NCBI RefSeq assembly: GCF_018599245.1
Contig: NZ_JAHEVJ010000007.1
Location: 62,001-126,000 of the forward strand
Direction: 5' to 3'
Origin: Aliiroseovarius lamellibrachiae
GTDB lineage: Bacteria; Pseudomonadota; Alphaproteobacteria; Rhodobacterales; Rhodobacteraceae
Length of the DNA stretch: 64,000 nucleotides
Part shown: positions 1-7,701 of the stretch, one piece after another
Layout: every line of letters begins with the position of its first letter
Position numbering within the stretch: position 1 is the first letter of the stretch
Notes under the pieces: generated by a model
The model's input: the letters and a program-made list of their open reading frames with translations, nothing else
Told to the model about the DNA's origin: nothing
The model's database searches: none
Program-made: the position numbers and the translations under genes

Positions 1-796
1 AATTGGGCGACGAGCGGAAGCAACTCACCAATTCCTGATAAATTCCCAACCCGTTTAGGTTCAACATCCGCAACGCTTCGCCCACCGACCCACCGGCAAG
101 TTCGCCAAGTTTTTGTGTTTCATCCGCCGAGGGGGTTTCGTCCAAACTGGTCATAATCTGGCTCAGGTCGTCGGGGCCCAAAGGCGCCAGCCGCAATTCG
201 CGACAGCGCGACCGGATCGTGGGCAACAGGCGCGAAGGCTGATGGCTGATCAACAGCAAAATCGCGCCTTCGGGCGGCTCTTCCAACAGTTTCAACAGCG
301 CGTTGGCCGCAGAGTTGTTCATCTCGTCGGCGGCATCAACAATCACAACACGACGGCCACCACCGGCTGAACTGAGCGCAAAAAAGCTTTTCAGCTTGCG
401 CACTTCATCCACAGTAATGTCCTGTTTGTGGCGCTTTAGCTTCTCATCCCAAGGGCGGCGCAGCAGAAACAGGCCCGGATCAGACATGGCATTCACGCGG
501 CGCGAGATTGGGTTTTCCGCTGGTATATCAAGGTTTTGTGGGGCAGGGGCCGCAAACATTCCCCCGTCATCAGCTGGGGTTGCCAGCAAAAATCGCGCCA
601 ACCGCCACGCCAAAGTGGCTTTGCCAATGCCACGCGGGCCGGTGATCAACCAGCCATGATGCAGGCGATCGGAACTGAAGGCCTCTAGAAACGCATTTTC
701 GGCGCTGTCATGGCCGACGAGGCGGGCGGCCTCACGGGGATGGGGGACGCCTTCGATTTGGTCGGATTCAGGGATGTCGTCGTAACTTGCGCTCAT
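1..796 (-). CDS. holB: DNA polymerase III delta' subunit (partial, 3' end beyond left edge)
   Basis: Clamp-loader subunit of the replicative polymerase; with tau/gamma and delta it loads the beta sliding clamp. The visible 265 residues begin with ATG at 796 and run off the left edge of the window. They show a Walker A-like loop GPRGIGKAT at about residues 53-61, a Walker B/DEAD-like stretch VDAADEMN, the sensor-like LLKLLEEPPEGAILLLIS segment and the conserved SRC motif (the arginine finger of AAA+ clamp loaders). The start codon overlaps the stop of tmk in an ATGA arrangement, so translation is probably coupled. A tmk-holB pair is common in bacteria. The C-terminal collar domain is outside the window. 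Identification is confident; truncation is only due to the window boundary. Confidence 0.93.
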   Translation of the reverse strand, partial: MSASYDDIPESDQIEGVPHPREAARLVGHDSAENAFLEAFSSDRLHHGWLITGPRGIGKATLAWRLARFLLATPADDGGMFAAPAPQNLDIPAENPISRRVNAMSDPGLFLLRRPWDEKLKRHKQDITVDEVRKLKSFFALSSAGGGRRVVIVDAADEMNNSAANALLKLLEEPPEGAILLLISHQPSRLLPTIRSRCRELRLAPLGPDDLSQIMTSLDETPSADETQKLGELAGGSVGEALRMLNLNGLGIYQELVSCFRSSPN

Positions 797-1428
797 GATT
801 GCGGCCCATGCGTAAGCGCCTCGTTTGCAAGGGCAAGCACGTCTTTTGCCACGTCCAGCACGTCCCGGTTTCCGTCGACCAAACGGATCCGATCTGGCGC
901 ATCCTGGGCGAGGTTTAGGAACCCTTGGCGCATCTGACGCTGAAGATCGGCGCCGAAATCCTCAAACCGTTCTTCAGTGCCGCCGCGCCCTTTGGCACGC
1001 GACAAGCCCATGTCGGGATCCATATCAATAAGGAATGTCACATCCGGTTCGCGCCCAATCATCAGATCGTGCAGCGCATCCACAGTGGCGCGCAAATCCC
1101 CCGATCGCATGCCTTGATACATACGTGTGCTGTCCGCAAACCGATCGGTAATGACAATTTTGCCATCCGCCAACGCGGGATTGACCAGACGTTCCATATG
1201 ATCGCGCCGGGCGGCGGTGAAAAGCAGCAATTCAGTCTCGGCAGACCAGCGGTCCGGATCCCCCTGAAGTACAAGCGCGCGGATTTCTTCGGCACCCGGG
1301 CTGCCACCGGGTTCGCGCGTGAGAACCACATCATGGCCAGCATTTTCCAACGCTTCGGCCAGTAATTTGGCTTGTGTCGATTTTCCGGATCCGTCGATGC
1401 CTTCAAAGCTAATAAACAAGCCAGCCAT
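793..1428 (-). CDS. tmk: Thymidylate kinase
   Basis: Cytoplasmic kinase converting dTMP to dTDP with ATP, the last specific step of dTTP synthesis. The 211-residue protein is the usual family length. It has the P-loop GIDGSGKST at residues 10-18, the REPGGSPGAEEIR segment that follows in the family, and a DRFADSTRMYQG stretch carrying the substrate-binding DR motif. The start ATG shares one base with the stop of the upstream carboxypeptidase gene (TGATG) and its own stop overlaps the holB start, so the three genes form one tightly coupled minus-strand unit. One internal segment (DMDPDMGLSRAKGRG) looks like the lid region. No irregularities seen. Confidence 0.96.
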   Translation of the reverse strand: MAGLFISFEGIDGSGKSTQAKLLAEALENAGHDVVLTREPGGSPGAEEIRALVLQGDPDRWSAETELLLFTAARRDHMERLVNPALADGKIVITDRFADSTRMYQGMRSGDLRATVDALHDLMIGREPDVTFLIDMDPDMGLSRAKGRGGTEERFEDFGADLQRQMRQGFLNLAQDAPDRIRLVDGNRDVLDVAKDVLALANEALTHGPQS

Positions 1429-2645
1429 CAGTTGGTGACCACCGTCGCTGTCGCCGAGGCCCCCGCAGGGGCGGTCACCGCAGTCGGCATGGTTTCAGGC
1501 CCGATCACTTTGCTTATCAGCTGGGTTGCCGCCACGCCCATGCGCTTGGCAACCCCCGCCGCAGCAATGCCTTCTGCGGCCACCAGGGGAACGGTTGCAT
1601 CCGGCAGGCCGGGACGTTCAATCACCATTTCTCCAAGCTGTTGGCCCTGTGCGATTGGGGCCTCAACTGGGCCGATCCAATTGACCTTGGCGCTTAATCC
1701 TTCGCGTTGCAGGGCTGGGACCAAAAGTGACACATCTTCGGTGGTGGTCAGGCCAACACTGTCTTTTGCGCCCAACCAAACGGGCACTTCTGCCACGCGA
1801 TTTCCGGCTTTCATGGGGGTTTTTATGGCGAACTGGCGAAAGGCCCAATTTACAACGGCTTCCGCTTCTTCCGCACGCTCTTTGCCCGATGCCATGCCCG
1901 AAATCACAAAGACAACGCGTCGATTTCCTTGACGGGCAGAGCCCACCAAACCGTACCCTGCCTCTTGGGTGTGTCCGGTTTTCAGCCCATCGGCGCCGAT
2001 GCCAAGCTTCAACAGCGGGTTGCGGTTAAAGCGATTGTCGGGCGCACGGTCTTTGTAGTGATATTCGGTCTGGCTGAAATAATGATAGTAATCGGGAAAC
2101 TCCGTGATGATACGAGTTGCCAGAATTGCTAAATCTTTCATGGACATACGCTGTAATGGATGCGGCCATCCAGAGGCATTTCCAAAGCTGCTGTTGTCCA
2201 TGCCAAGTGTTTTGGCACGCTCGGTCATCATCCGGGCAAATGCGTCTTCTGTGCCCCCCAACCCCTCGGCCACCGCGACACAGGCATCATTTCCAGATTG
2301 GACAATGATCCCTTGTATCAGGTCCTGAACCGTTGGGCGGTCAGATTTGCTGAGAAACATAGTGGAACCGCCCATGTCTTGGGCGCGTTGAGACACGCCA
2401 AAGGGGGTTTCCATGGTCACGCGACCGTCCGCCAAAGCCTCAAACAACAGATTGACCGTCATCAGTTTGGACATCGACGCAGGGGGCAGTGCCACATCGG
2501 CGTTTTTTTCCAAAAGCACCGTTCCCGTGGTCACATCCAGCACATAAGCGGAAGAGGCGCGGGTTTCAAAGGCCCGTGCGGGCAGGGTGGCAAGCAAGAT
2601 CACCGAAGCGGTCAGGATCAGCGATGAAAGGATGCGAAAGCTCAT
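1428..2645 (-). CDS. D-alanyl-D-alanine carboxypeptidase (PBP5/6 type, peptidase S11)
   Basis: Periplasmic penicillin-binding protein that removes the terminal D-Ala from peptidoglycan stem pentapeptides and so limits cross-linking. Residues 1-25 form a Sec signal peptide ending LPARA. The serine-protease-like motifs are all visible: SxxK as SMSK at 57-60, SGN at 117-119 and KTG at 222-224. After the catalytic domain comes a PBP5_C-like beta domain (about residues 290-375). The protein is 405 residues, typical for the DacA/DacC/DacF group; which paralogue it is cannot be decided from sequence alone, so no symbol is given. It sits 18 bases downstream of a SPOR-domain lipoprotein gene and upstream of tmk, and the pairing with a septum-binding SPOR protein fits a cell-wall role. 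Confidence 0.93.
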   Translation of the reverse strand: MSFRILSSLILTASVILLATLPARAFETRASSAYVLDVTTGTVLLEKNADVALPPASMSKLMTVNLLFEALADGRVTMETPFGVSQRAQDMGGSTMFLSKSDRPTVQDLIQGIIVQSGNDACVAVAEGLGGTEDAFARMMTERAKTLGMDNSSFGNASGWPHPLQRMSMKDLAILATRIITEFPDYYHYFSQTEYHYKDRAPDNRFNRNPLLKLGIGADGLKTGHTQEAGYGLVGSARQGNRRVVFVISGMASGKERAEEAEAVVNWAFRQFAIKTPMKAGNRVAEVPVWLGAKDSVGLTTTEDVSLLVPALQREGLSAKVNWIGPVEAPIAQGQQLGEMVIERPGLPDATVPLVAAEGIAAAGVAKRMGVAATQLISKVIGPETMPTAVTAPAGASATATVVTN

Positions 2646-2663
2646 ATCAGGGATCCGTCAGTC

Positions 2664-3530
2664 TTAATTGGTCACGAAATAGGCGTCATTAAAGCCCAGA
2701 TCTTTTACCTTTTTCAGGATGGCGCCGCGCTCAGATTTGCTGGTCGTCGGCCCGACAATCACGCGCCAGAACGCTTTGCCACTGCTGTTTCCTGGCTTGA
2801 CCGTGGGCAACATACCCGCGCGTTTCAACGATTCCGCGGTGTTTTTTGCGTTGGTTTCGATGCTGAAAATGCCGATCTGGATATAAGGTTTGGACAGGCC
2901 AGAGGTTTTTGGCGCGGCTGCGGGTTTCGGTGCAGGCGCCGAGGCGACGACAGGTTTGGCGGCAGGCGCCACGCCCTCGGCGCGGTCAAGTGCGGCGGCG
3001 GCCGCTTCAATGGGGTCTTCCAATGTGCCTTCCGAAATGCTTCCGGGGGCGGGAACTGGGGTATCCTCAACGTCGGGTTCCGGGGCGATTTTTTCTTTTC
3101 GCAGGGCCGTGACAGACAGATTTGCAGGATTACCCGCCAGCATGCCCAGGGCTTCTGCTGCGTCTGACGAGACCTGGAACCGTGGCCCCGGCACGTCACG
3201 TTCGCGGCGGAACAGGGCGCCGATCACGAATTTTCCATTGCTTTCATTGCGGATAATTACGCGTTCCGGATCTGTGGCCCCGGCATGGGCAACCCAAACG
3301 CCGCCAAGGCTGGGGCGTCCGTCCCACAACCCGGTTTCCGACATTTGAAAGGTCTCGGGCGCTTCTACATCGCGCTCAACCGTGCGGCTTGTGGTGGTGC
3401 CTGTGGTTTGTTTTTCGCCTGCGGAGCTGTTTTTTTTCATAAACGCAGGAAGGTTCGTGTCATCGCATCCCGCAAGCGCCAATGCGCCCGTCAGAATAAG
3501 CGCCACTTTTATAGTGGTCTTTTTCGCCAT
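2664..3530 (-). CDS. SPOR-domain lipoprotein
   Basis: Likely outer- or inner-membrane-anchored lipoprotein that binds denuded glycan strands at the septum. The 288-residue product starts with a lysine-rich n-region and a lipobox LALAGC, so Cys22 or close to it should be acylated. The middle is low-complexity and rich in Pro, Ala and Glu. The C-terminal 75 or so residues, from PYIQIGIFSIETNA to the end, have the pattern of a SPOR domain (Q-G-F-x-N-A spacing, then a repeat-like half ending in FNDAYFV). It is the first gene of the minus-strand run with the D,D-carboxypeptidase, tmk and holB. Some SPOR proteins are RlpA-like lytic transglycosylases, but I see no DPBB catalytic domain here, so a structural role is more likely. 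Confidence 0.85.
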   Translation of the reverse strand: MAKKTTIKVALILTGALALAGCDDTNLPAFMKKNSSAGEKQTTGTTTSRTVERDVEAPETFQMSETGLWDGRPSLGGVWVAHAGATDPERVIIRNESNGKFVIGALFRRERDVPGPRFQVSSDAAEALGMLAGNPANLSVTALRKEKIAPEPDVEDTPVPAPGSISEGTLEDPIEAAAAALDRAEGVAPAAKPVVASAPAPKPAAAPKTSGLSKPYIQIGIFSIETNAKNTAESLKRAGMLPTVKPGNSSGKAFWRVIVGPTTSKSERGAILKKVKDLGFNDAYFVTN

Positions 3531-3695
3531 CTCATGCCCCTAAATTTCGCGTTGGCATACTGCCATTTCTGCCCATTTGTGGGCATACTAGCGGTTCGTT
3601 CCTGTCGTGAAAAGGCTTGAGGATCCGATGGGCGGGATATGGCACGTCTTTCGGGGTTTTAGAATCAATTCTTCGACGTTATGACATTCCTCGTC

Positions 3696-3785
3696 GGAGG
3701 AGTGGCAGAGTGGTCGAATGCACCGGTCTTGAAAACCGACGAGGGTGAAAGTCCTCCCAGGGTTCGAATCCCTGTTCCTCCGCCA
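3696..3785 (+). tRNA. tRNA-Ser (anticodon UGA)
   Basis: Ninety bases fold as a class II tRNA: 7-base acceptor stem GGAGGAG pairing with TTCCTCC (last pair G-T), D arm with GGCAGAGTGGTC, anticodon loop CTTGAAA giving UGA, a long variable arm (GAGGGTGAAAGTCCTC region), T arm GGGTTCGAATCCC, discriminator G and an encoded CCA. The first pair of the anticodon stem appears as C-A, a possible mismatch. It reads UCA and by wobble other UCN serine codons. It stands alone between a lipoprotein gene and a glutamine amidotransferase gene, both transcribed the other way. Confidence 0.97.
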
Positions 3786-4070
3786 TTTTGGCTCAATTGC
3801 GTTGACGCGCTGCTTTACGGCGCAGTCTTTTGTCATGTGCGGTTTCTCTGAACGCGCGCCGGCCGCTCATTTTCTGACGTTCATGACGATCACAGAATGA
3901 CCCTCATAGTGTTCCCCGCACATCTGAAGTCGCAGCCCCTTGGCAGATTGAAAATCCTCTGCGGCCCGTTTTTCCCCCCGGTCTTTCCCAAAGGGGTGTC
4001 CCTTTTGGGAATTAGCGGCTTTCGGGTCAACAAAACTGCGGTGGTTTTTCCCTCTGACCCGTGACCTTGC
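3786..4070. other. Intergenic stretch with a hairpin at 3985-4011
   Basis: No gene with a standard start is visible between the tRNA and the amidotransferase gene. It holds an inverted repeat TTCCCAAAGGG (3985-3995) and CCCTTTTGGGAA (4000-4011) that would pair with one bulged base around a GTGT loop; neither flank has a T-tract, so an intrinsic terminator is not evident. On the minus strand the amidotransferase frame stays open for about 62 codons after its TGA stop, ending at about 3884, but that extension has no start codon of its own before its last third. Confidence 0.4.
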
Positions 4071-4814
4071 TCAGACCTGCCGATACCGTTTCACAAAATT
4101 GGCAAGGATTGTTGCGGGATGGATCACGTTTGAGGCGTGGCACATCTCGATCAAGCCCTGTGCCTCTTCGGGCGGAAAATAGCCGTGATGTTTGTAGATC
4201 CCGATCCGCGTTTCAAAGCCATGCGCATCGGCCTCTGGGTGAAATTGCGTGGCATAAACGTTTTCACCAAAGCGGATCATCTGAAACGGGCATTCTGGCG
4301 CGCTGACCAGATGCACACATCCTTCCGGCAGGGTTTGCATCGCCTCTTTATGGGCAACAAAAGCTTCGAATTCCGTAGGGATGCCGGTCAATAATGGATC
4401 AATTTGGCCGTCTTTGGTGATTTGGCAGGGGTTTGCGCGCACCGGTTCACCAAATCGCTCTTTTGACACCACTCCGGGGGCCAGATGATGCCCCAAAATG
4501 CCAATTCCATAGCAACACCCAAGGAAAGGAATGTCCTCATCGGTGATACGGGGCATGATCGACAGGCATGCGGCTTCGATTTTTGCCTCTTGTGGGGATT
4601 TTTTGTCTGCTGGATCTGACACGCACCCCGGACCACCGCCAACAATCACGCCAGAATAGCCCTTAAGATCAAGGTCCTGGGGGAGTTCCTCTTGGTCAAG
4701 GCGAATGCGGTGAACCTCATCCCGCGCCAATCCCCCTTTGTCGAGAAACGCCTGAAATTCATCGTCAGATGCATCCGTCTCTGGGCGCAATTGCAAAATC
4801 AAAAAGGGTTTCAT
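4071..4814 (-). CDS. Class I glutamine amidotransferase, GMP synthase-like stand-alone domain
   Basis: Putative glutaminase-type enzyme of the GATase class I fold, 247 residues from the chosen start. The nucleophile elbow GCCYGIGIL contains the catalytic Cys, and the His-Glu pair lies in QFHPEAD. A GVIVGGGPG segment precedes the nucleophile as in GMP synthase glutaminase domains. No synthetase domain is fused, so the acceptor of the ammonia is unknown; stand-alone relatives act on polyamine or aromatic substrates, or have lost the glutamine reaction. I start at ATG 4814 (MKPFLILQLRPE), which has a GAGGCGG-like ribosome site, rather than at 4865, because homologues of this type begin near the first beta strand. 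It is monocistronic, with a tRNA gene beyond its 3' end. Confidence 0.82.
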   Translation of the reverse strand: MKPFLILQLRPETDASDDEFQAFLDKGGLARDEVHRIRLDQEELPQDLDLKGYSGVIVGGGPGCVSDPADKKSPQEAKIEAACLSIMPRITDEDIPFLGCCYGIGILGHHLAPGVVSKERFGEPVRANPCQITKDGQIDPLLTGIPTEFEAFVAHKEAMQTLPEGCVHLVSAPECPFQMIRFGENVYATQFHPEADAHGFETRIGIYKHHGYFPPEEAQGLIEMCHASNVIHPATILANFVKRYRQV

Positions 4815-4997
4815 CACCGCCTCATTCGTTTTCGAAACCCTGCCCGACTTTCGATCCAAGCGCAATTGTTTGGGCGGGTCTGCGGCATTTTGAAAGTTGT
4901 TCTTTTATTGGGGGGGAGATCGGCAAATATAGAAATTTACGATATGTCCCTGCGCCGCGCGACCCGGAGATAACGCCGCGCGGTGTCTAAACAAACA

Positions 4998-5023
4998 AAA
5001 GGCCCGCCAAATGGTGGGCCTTT
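4998..5023 (-). terminator. Intrinsic terminator after the M15-type peptidase gene
   Basis: AAAGGCCCGCC (4998-5008) pairs with GGTGGGCCTTT (5013-5023) around AAAT, with one G-T pair. On the minus strand the stem is followed by TTTTGTTTGTTT, as expected for termination of the leftward transcript from the gene at 5066-5653. Confidence 0.8.
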
Positions 5024-5065
5024 ATGAGATCGCAGATTGAATTATACCGGGTTTTTATACAGGGT

Positions 5066-5653
5066 TTATCGGCCCCAGGTGCGCACCGTGCCACAATCCA
5101 TATGTACAAAGTTGGATCCGGAGTATTTACCCACACCACCAGCGTGGCAGGCAGAGGCCGCTTTGAACATCTGAGCCACATTGCGCGATTTCAATCGAAG
5201 ATCAGCGGCCATTCCCTTCATATGAAGGGAATTCTTGGCCACACCTCGTGACTTTCGGCGCAACATCGCATTGGTCTGTGGTGAACGATATCCTGACAAC
5301 ATCATGTAGGGTTCGCGCACATCCATCAGGCTATGGGCGGCGGCCATAATGTCGACGGTGCGCGCGTCCATTTTGACGGATTGATCCACGCGCCAGTCGC
5401 GCATGAAATGGTTAACCTCTTTCAGGGCTTCTTTAATATACTGGCCTTCAACCCAATAAATCATGTTGATCGATTCACCGGTGCGGCCAGAGAACATAGC
5501 AATGCGCCGAACATCTCCACCACCGCGAAGAAACCCTGTTGCATTTGCGTAAAAAGGGGTGGCGGTCACAGCCGTGGCTGCAAATGCACCCAGCAGCCCG
5601 CGGCGCGTCATACGCATGCCACCTTGCTGCATGTTCGAAAGGTTGTCAGTCAT
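5066..5653 (-). CDS. YcbK/MepK-like peptidoglycan peptidase (DUF882, M15 family)
   Basis: Predicted periplasmic zinc endopeptidase that cleaves peptidoglycan cross-links; E. coli MepK of this family cuts 3-3 (and 3-4) cross-links. Of 195 residues, the N-terminus carries a twin-arginine-type signal (TRRGLLG followed by a hydrophobic Ala-rich run), and the mature part shows the LAS-type metal triad as His144 (SLHMKGMAADL), Asp151 in the same motif, and His184 (FVHMDCG). The segment MLSGYRSPQTNAMLR is also typical of M15 enzymes. An internal ATG at residue 15 could be the true start of the Tat signal. It is divergent from an L,D-transpeptidase gene, the enzyme that makes 3-3 cross-links, which supports an opposing pair. 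Confidence 0.88.
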   Translation of the reverse strand: MTDNLSNMQQGGMRMTRRGLLGAFAATAVTATPFYANATGFLRGGGDVRRIAMFSGRTGESINMIYWVEGQYIKEALKEVNHFMRDWRVDQSVKMDARTVDIMAAAHSLMDVREPYMMLSGYRSPQTNAMLRRKSRGVAKNSLHMKGMAADLRLKSRNVAQMFKAASACHAGGVGKYSGSNFVHMDCGTVRTWGR

Positions 5654-5997
5654 CGTCCAGCGTGTCCCGTCGCTTGCCTGTACTGCGCTGTCCCGGCTAC
5701 GCGGTTCTTAACGCAGATATTGTTGTCACCATCTCCCCCGGTGCGCCTGTTTTATGGCATATCTCGAATCGCAGGCCAAGCGAAGTTTTCGAGGGATTAA
5801 TGAATTCAAGGGTTATAGGCAAAATTTTGCTGAAATTCGCGAAAATTTGGTTAATCGTGGCCTAAACGCGCCAAATTCGGTGGCAACGGTCAAGGAATGC
5901 TCAAATGCATCTCGTTTTTCGTATTTGTGAATGGACTAACGACAACAGATTGCAGATTATCGCGGAATCTAGACATATTAATATGCATGGGATTGAG
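5654..5997. other. Divergent promoter region between the peptidase and transpeptidase genes
   Basis: The 344 bases hold no gene I can support; leftward and rightward promoters must lie here. The segment 5810-5870 is AT-rich (TTATAGGCAAAATTTTGC and AAAATTTGG runs). TTAA (5851-5854), seven bases, then CTAA (5862-5865) is one base away from the alphaproteobacterial CtrA motif TTAA-N7-TTAA; this is only suggestive. Reading frames that run through 5905-5997 upstream of the transpeptidase start look like non-coding leader. Confidence 0.4.
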
Positions 5998-7632
5998 ATG
6001 ACAACGAACACGCTGCCACGGATTCGTGCAAGATTTCTGCACCTCCTATTAGTTTGGGCATTTACCGCCGTATTTTCCATTTTCGCAATGCCGTCGATTG
6101 GGGGCGCACAAAGCCAGCCCTCTGCATTTGCACAGGCGGTGGCCGAGGCCGCAGCCCGCGATAAAAGCGTCGCTGCCTTTTATAAAGCCAATGGATATAA
6201 GGCGATTTGGACCGGGAAAGGGTCAAAAGACCGTTCGCGTCGCCAAGCGCTTTTGAAGGCAATGGCGCGTGCTGGCGATCATGGGTTGCCGGTTGCGGCC
6301 TATGATACGGACCTTTTGAAAACCAATCTGCGTCAGGTGAAGTCGGTGCGGGATTTGGGCAAGCTCGAAGTGCAAATGTCCAAATTGATGCTGACCTATG
6401 CACGCCACGTTCAGACCGGTGTGTTGACACCGTCGCGTGTGGATTCGGGCATCGTTCGCAAAGTCCCGCTTCGTGATCGCGCACAGCTTTTGGCGGCATT
6501 TGCCAAATCTAGCCCGTCAAAGTTCCTGAAATCTTTGCCGCCGAAGTCACCCGAATACAAACGGTTGATGAAAGAGAAGCTGCGCCTTGAAAAACAGCTC
6601 GCCAAAGGCGGGTGGGGCGCCAAAGTGCCGGCAAAGTCGCTGAAACCCGGTCAATCGGGCAATGCGGTGATTGCGCTGCGCAACCGTTTGATCGCGATGG
6701 GCTATCTGAAACGCTCTGCCAGCCAGACCTATGACGCCACCATCCAAAAAGCGGTGCAACAGTTCCAATTGAACCACGGCCTGTCGCCTGACGGCGTTGT
6801 GGGCGCGGGCACGATGAAAGAGATCAATACGCAAGTTGAAAAGCGTCTGGCCTCAATCCTTGTGGCAATGGAGCGTGAGCGTTGGATGAATATCGAACGC
6901 GGCAAACGTCACATCTGGGTCAATCTGACCGATTTTACCGCACAGATCATTGATGGCGGTCGTGTGACGTTCGAAACCCGTTCGGTGATCGGTAAAAACC
7001 AATCAGATCGTCGCAGCCCAGAATTTTCAGACGTCATGGAATTCATGATCATCAATCCAACCTGGAATGTGCCACGTTCGATTGCGACCAAAGAATACCT
7101 GCCGATGTTGAAGAAAAACCCCAATGCCGTTGGCCATCTAAAGCTGATCGACAGCCGGGGGCGGACTGTTAGTCGCGGATCTGTGGATTTCACTCAATAC
7201 ACCGCAAAGACGTTCCCCTTTGCGATCAAACAGGCGCCGTCGAACCGGAACGCGCTGGGGCTGGTGAAGTTTATGTTCCCCAACAAACATAACATTTATC
7301 TGCATGATACCCCGTCCAAAAGCCTGTTCAGCCGCGAAGTGCGCGCATTCAGCCACGGGTGCATTCGTTTGGGCAACCCGTTTGAGTTTGCCTATGCGCT
7401 GTTGGCCAAGCAAACCTCCGACCCCAAAGGCACCTTCCACAAGGCGTTGAACTCGGGCGTTGAAACGCGGATCGACCTGAAAAACCCGCTTCCGGTGCAT
7501 TTGGTGTATCGCACCGCCGTCATGCCCGCCAAAGGCCGCGCCAATTATCGTCGTGATGTTTATGGTCGTGACGCAAAGGTATGGTCGGCATTACGCAAAG
7601 CTGGGGTGGCGCTTCGCGCCGTAGGCAGCTAA
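5998..7632 (+). CDS. L,D-transpeptidase, YcbB/LdtD type
   Basis: Periplasmic enzyme that forms 3-3 (mDAP-mDAP) peptidoglycan cross-links using a cysteine nucleophile. From ATG 5998 it is 544 residues. A signal/anchor segment (LHLLLVWAFTAVFSIF) is followed by a scaffold domain, a PG_binding_1 domain (about 217-285, SGNAVIALRNRLIAMGYL and FQLNHGLSPDGVVG), and a YkuD catalytic domain with SHGCIRLGN, Cys455 being the nucleophile. The insert between the two YkuD halves is the YcbB-type capping loop region. I chose 5998 because GGGATTGAG lies just upstream and the upstream 31 codons do not resemble a signal peptide; an ATG at 5983 is an alternative. It is about 70 bases upstream of lpxD on the same strand. 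Confidence 0.92.
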   Translation: MTTNTLPRIRARFLHLLLVWAFTAVFSIFAMPSIGGAQSQPSAFAQAVAEAAARDKSVAAFYKANGYKAIWTGKGSKDRSRRQALLKAMARAGDHGLPVAAYDTDLLKTNLRQVKSVRDLGKLEVQMSKLMLTYARHVQTGVLTPSRVDSGIVRKVPLRDRAQLLAAFAKSSPSKFLKSLPPKSPEYKRLMKEKLRLEKQLAKGGWGAKVPAKSLKPGQSGNAVIALRNRLIAMGYLKRSASQTYDATIQKAVQQFQLNHGLSPDGVVGAGTMKEINTQVEKRLASILVAMERERWMNIERGKRHIWVNLTDFTAQIIDGGRVTFETRSVIGKNQSDRRSPEFSDVMEFMIINPTWNVPRSIATKEYLPMLKKNPNAVGHLKLIDSRGRTVSRGSVDFTQYTAKTFPFAIKQAPSNRNALGLVKFMFPNKHNIYLHDTPSKSLFSREVRAFSHGCIRLGNPFEFAYALLAKQTSDPKGTFHKALNSGVETRIDLKNPLPVHLVYRTAVMPAKGRANYRRDVYGRDAKVWSALRKAGVALRAVGS

Positions 7633-7701
7633 ATCCTTGTATAAGAGATGCCGAGGCAGGGAGAGACCCCTTGCCTCGGGTCATCCAACAAGGAGAGCGG
7701 A

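Noticed and set aside
3588-3836. 82-residue minus-strand frame across the tRNA gene
   Set aside because: It contains the RNRDSNPG-type sequence that arises from the antisense of tRNA-Ser; a known artefact.
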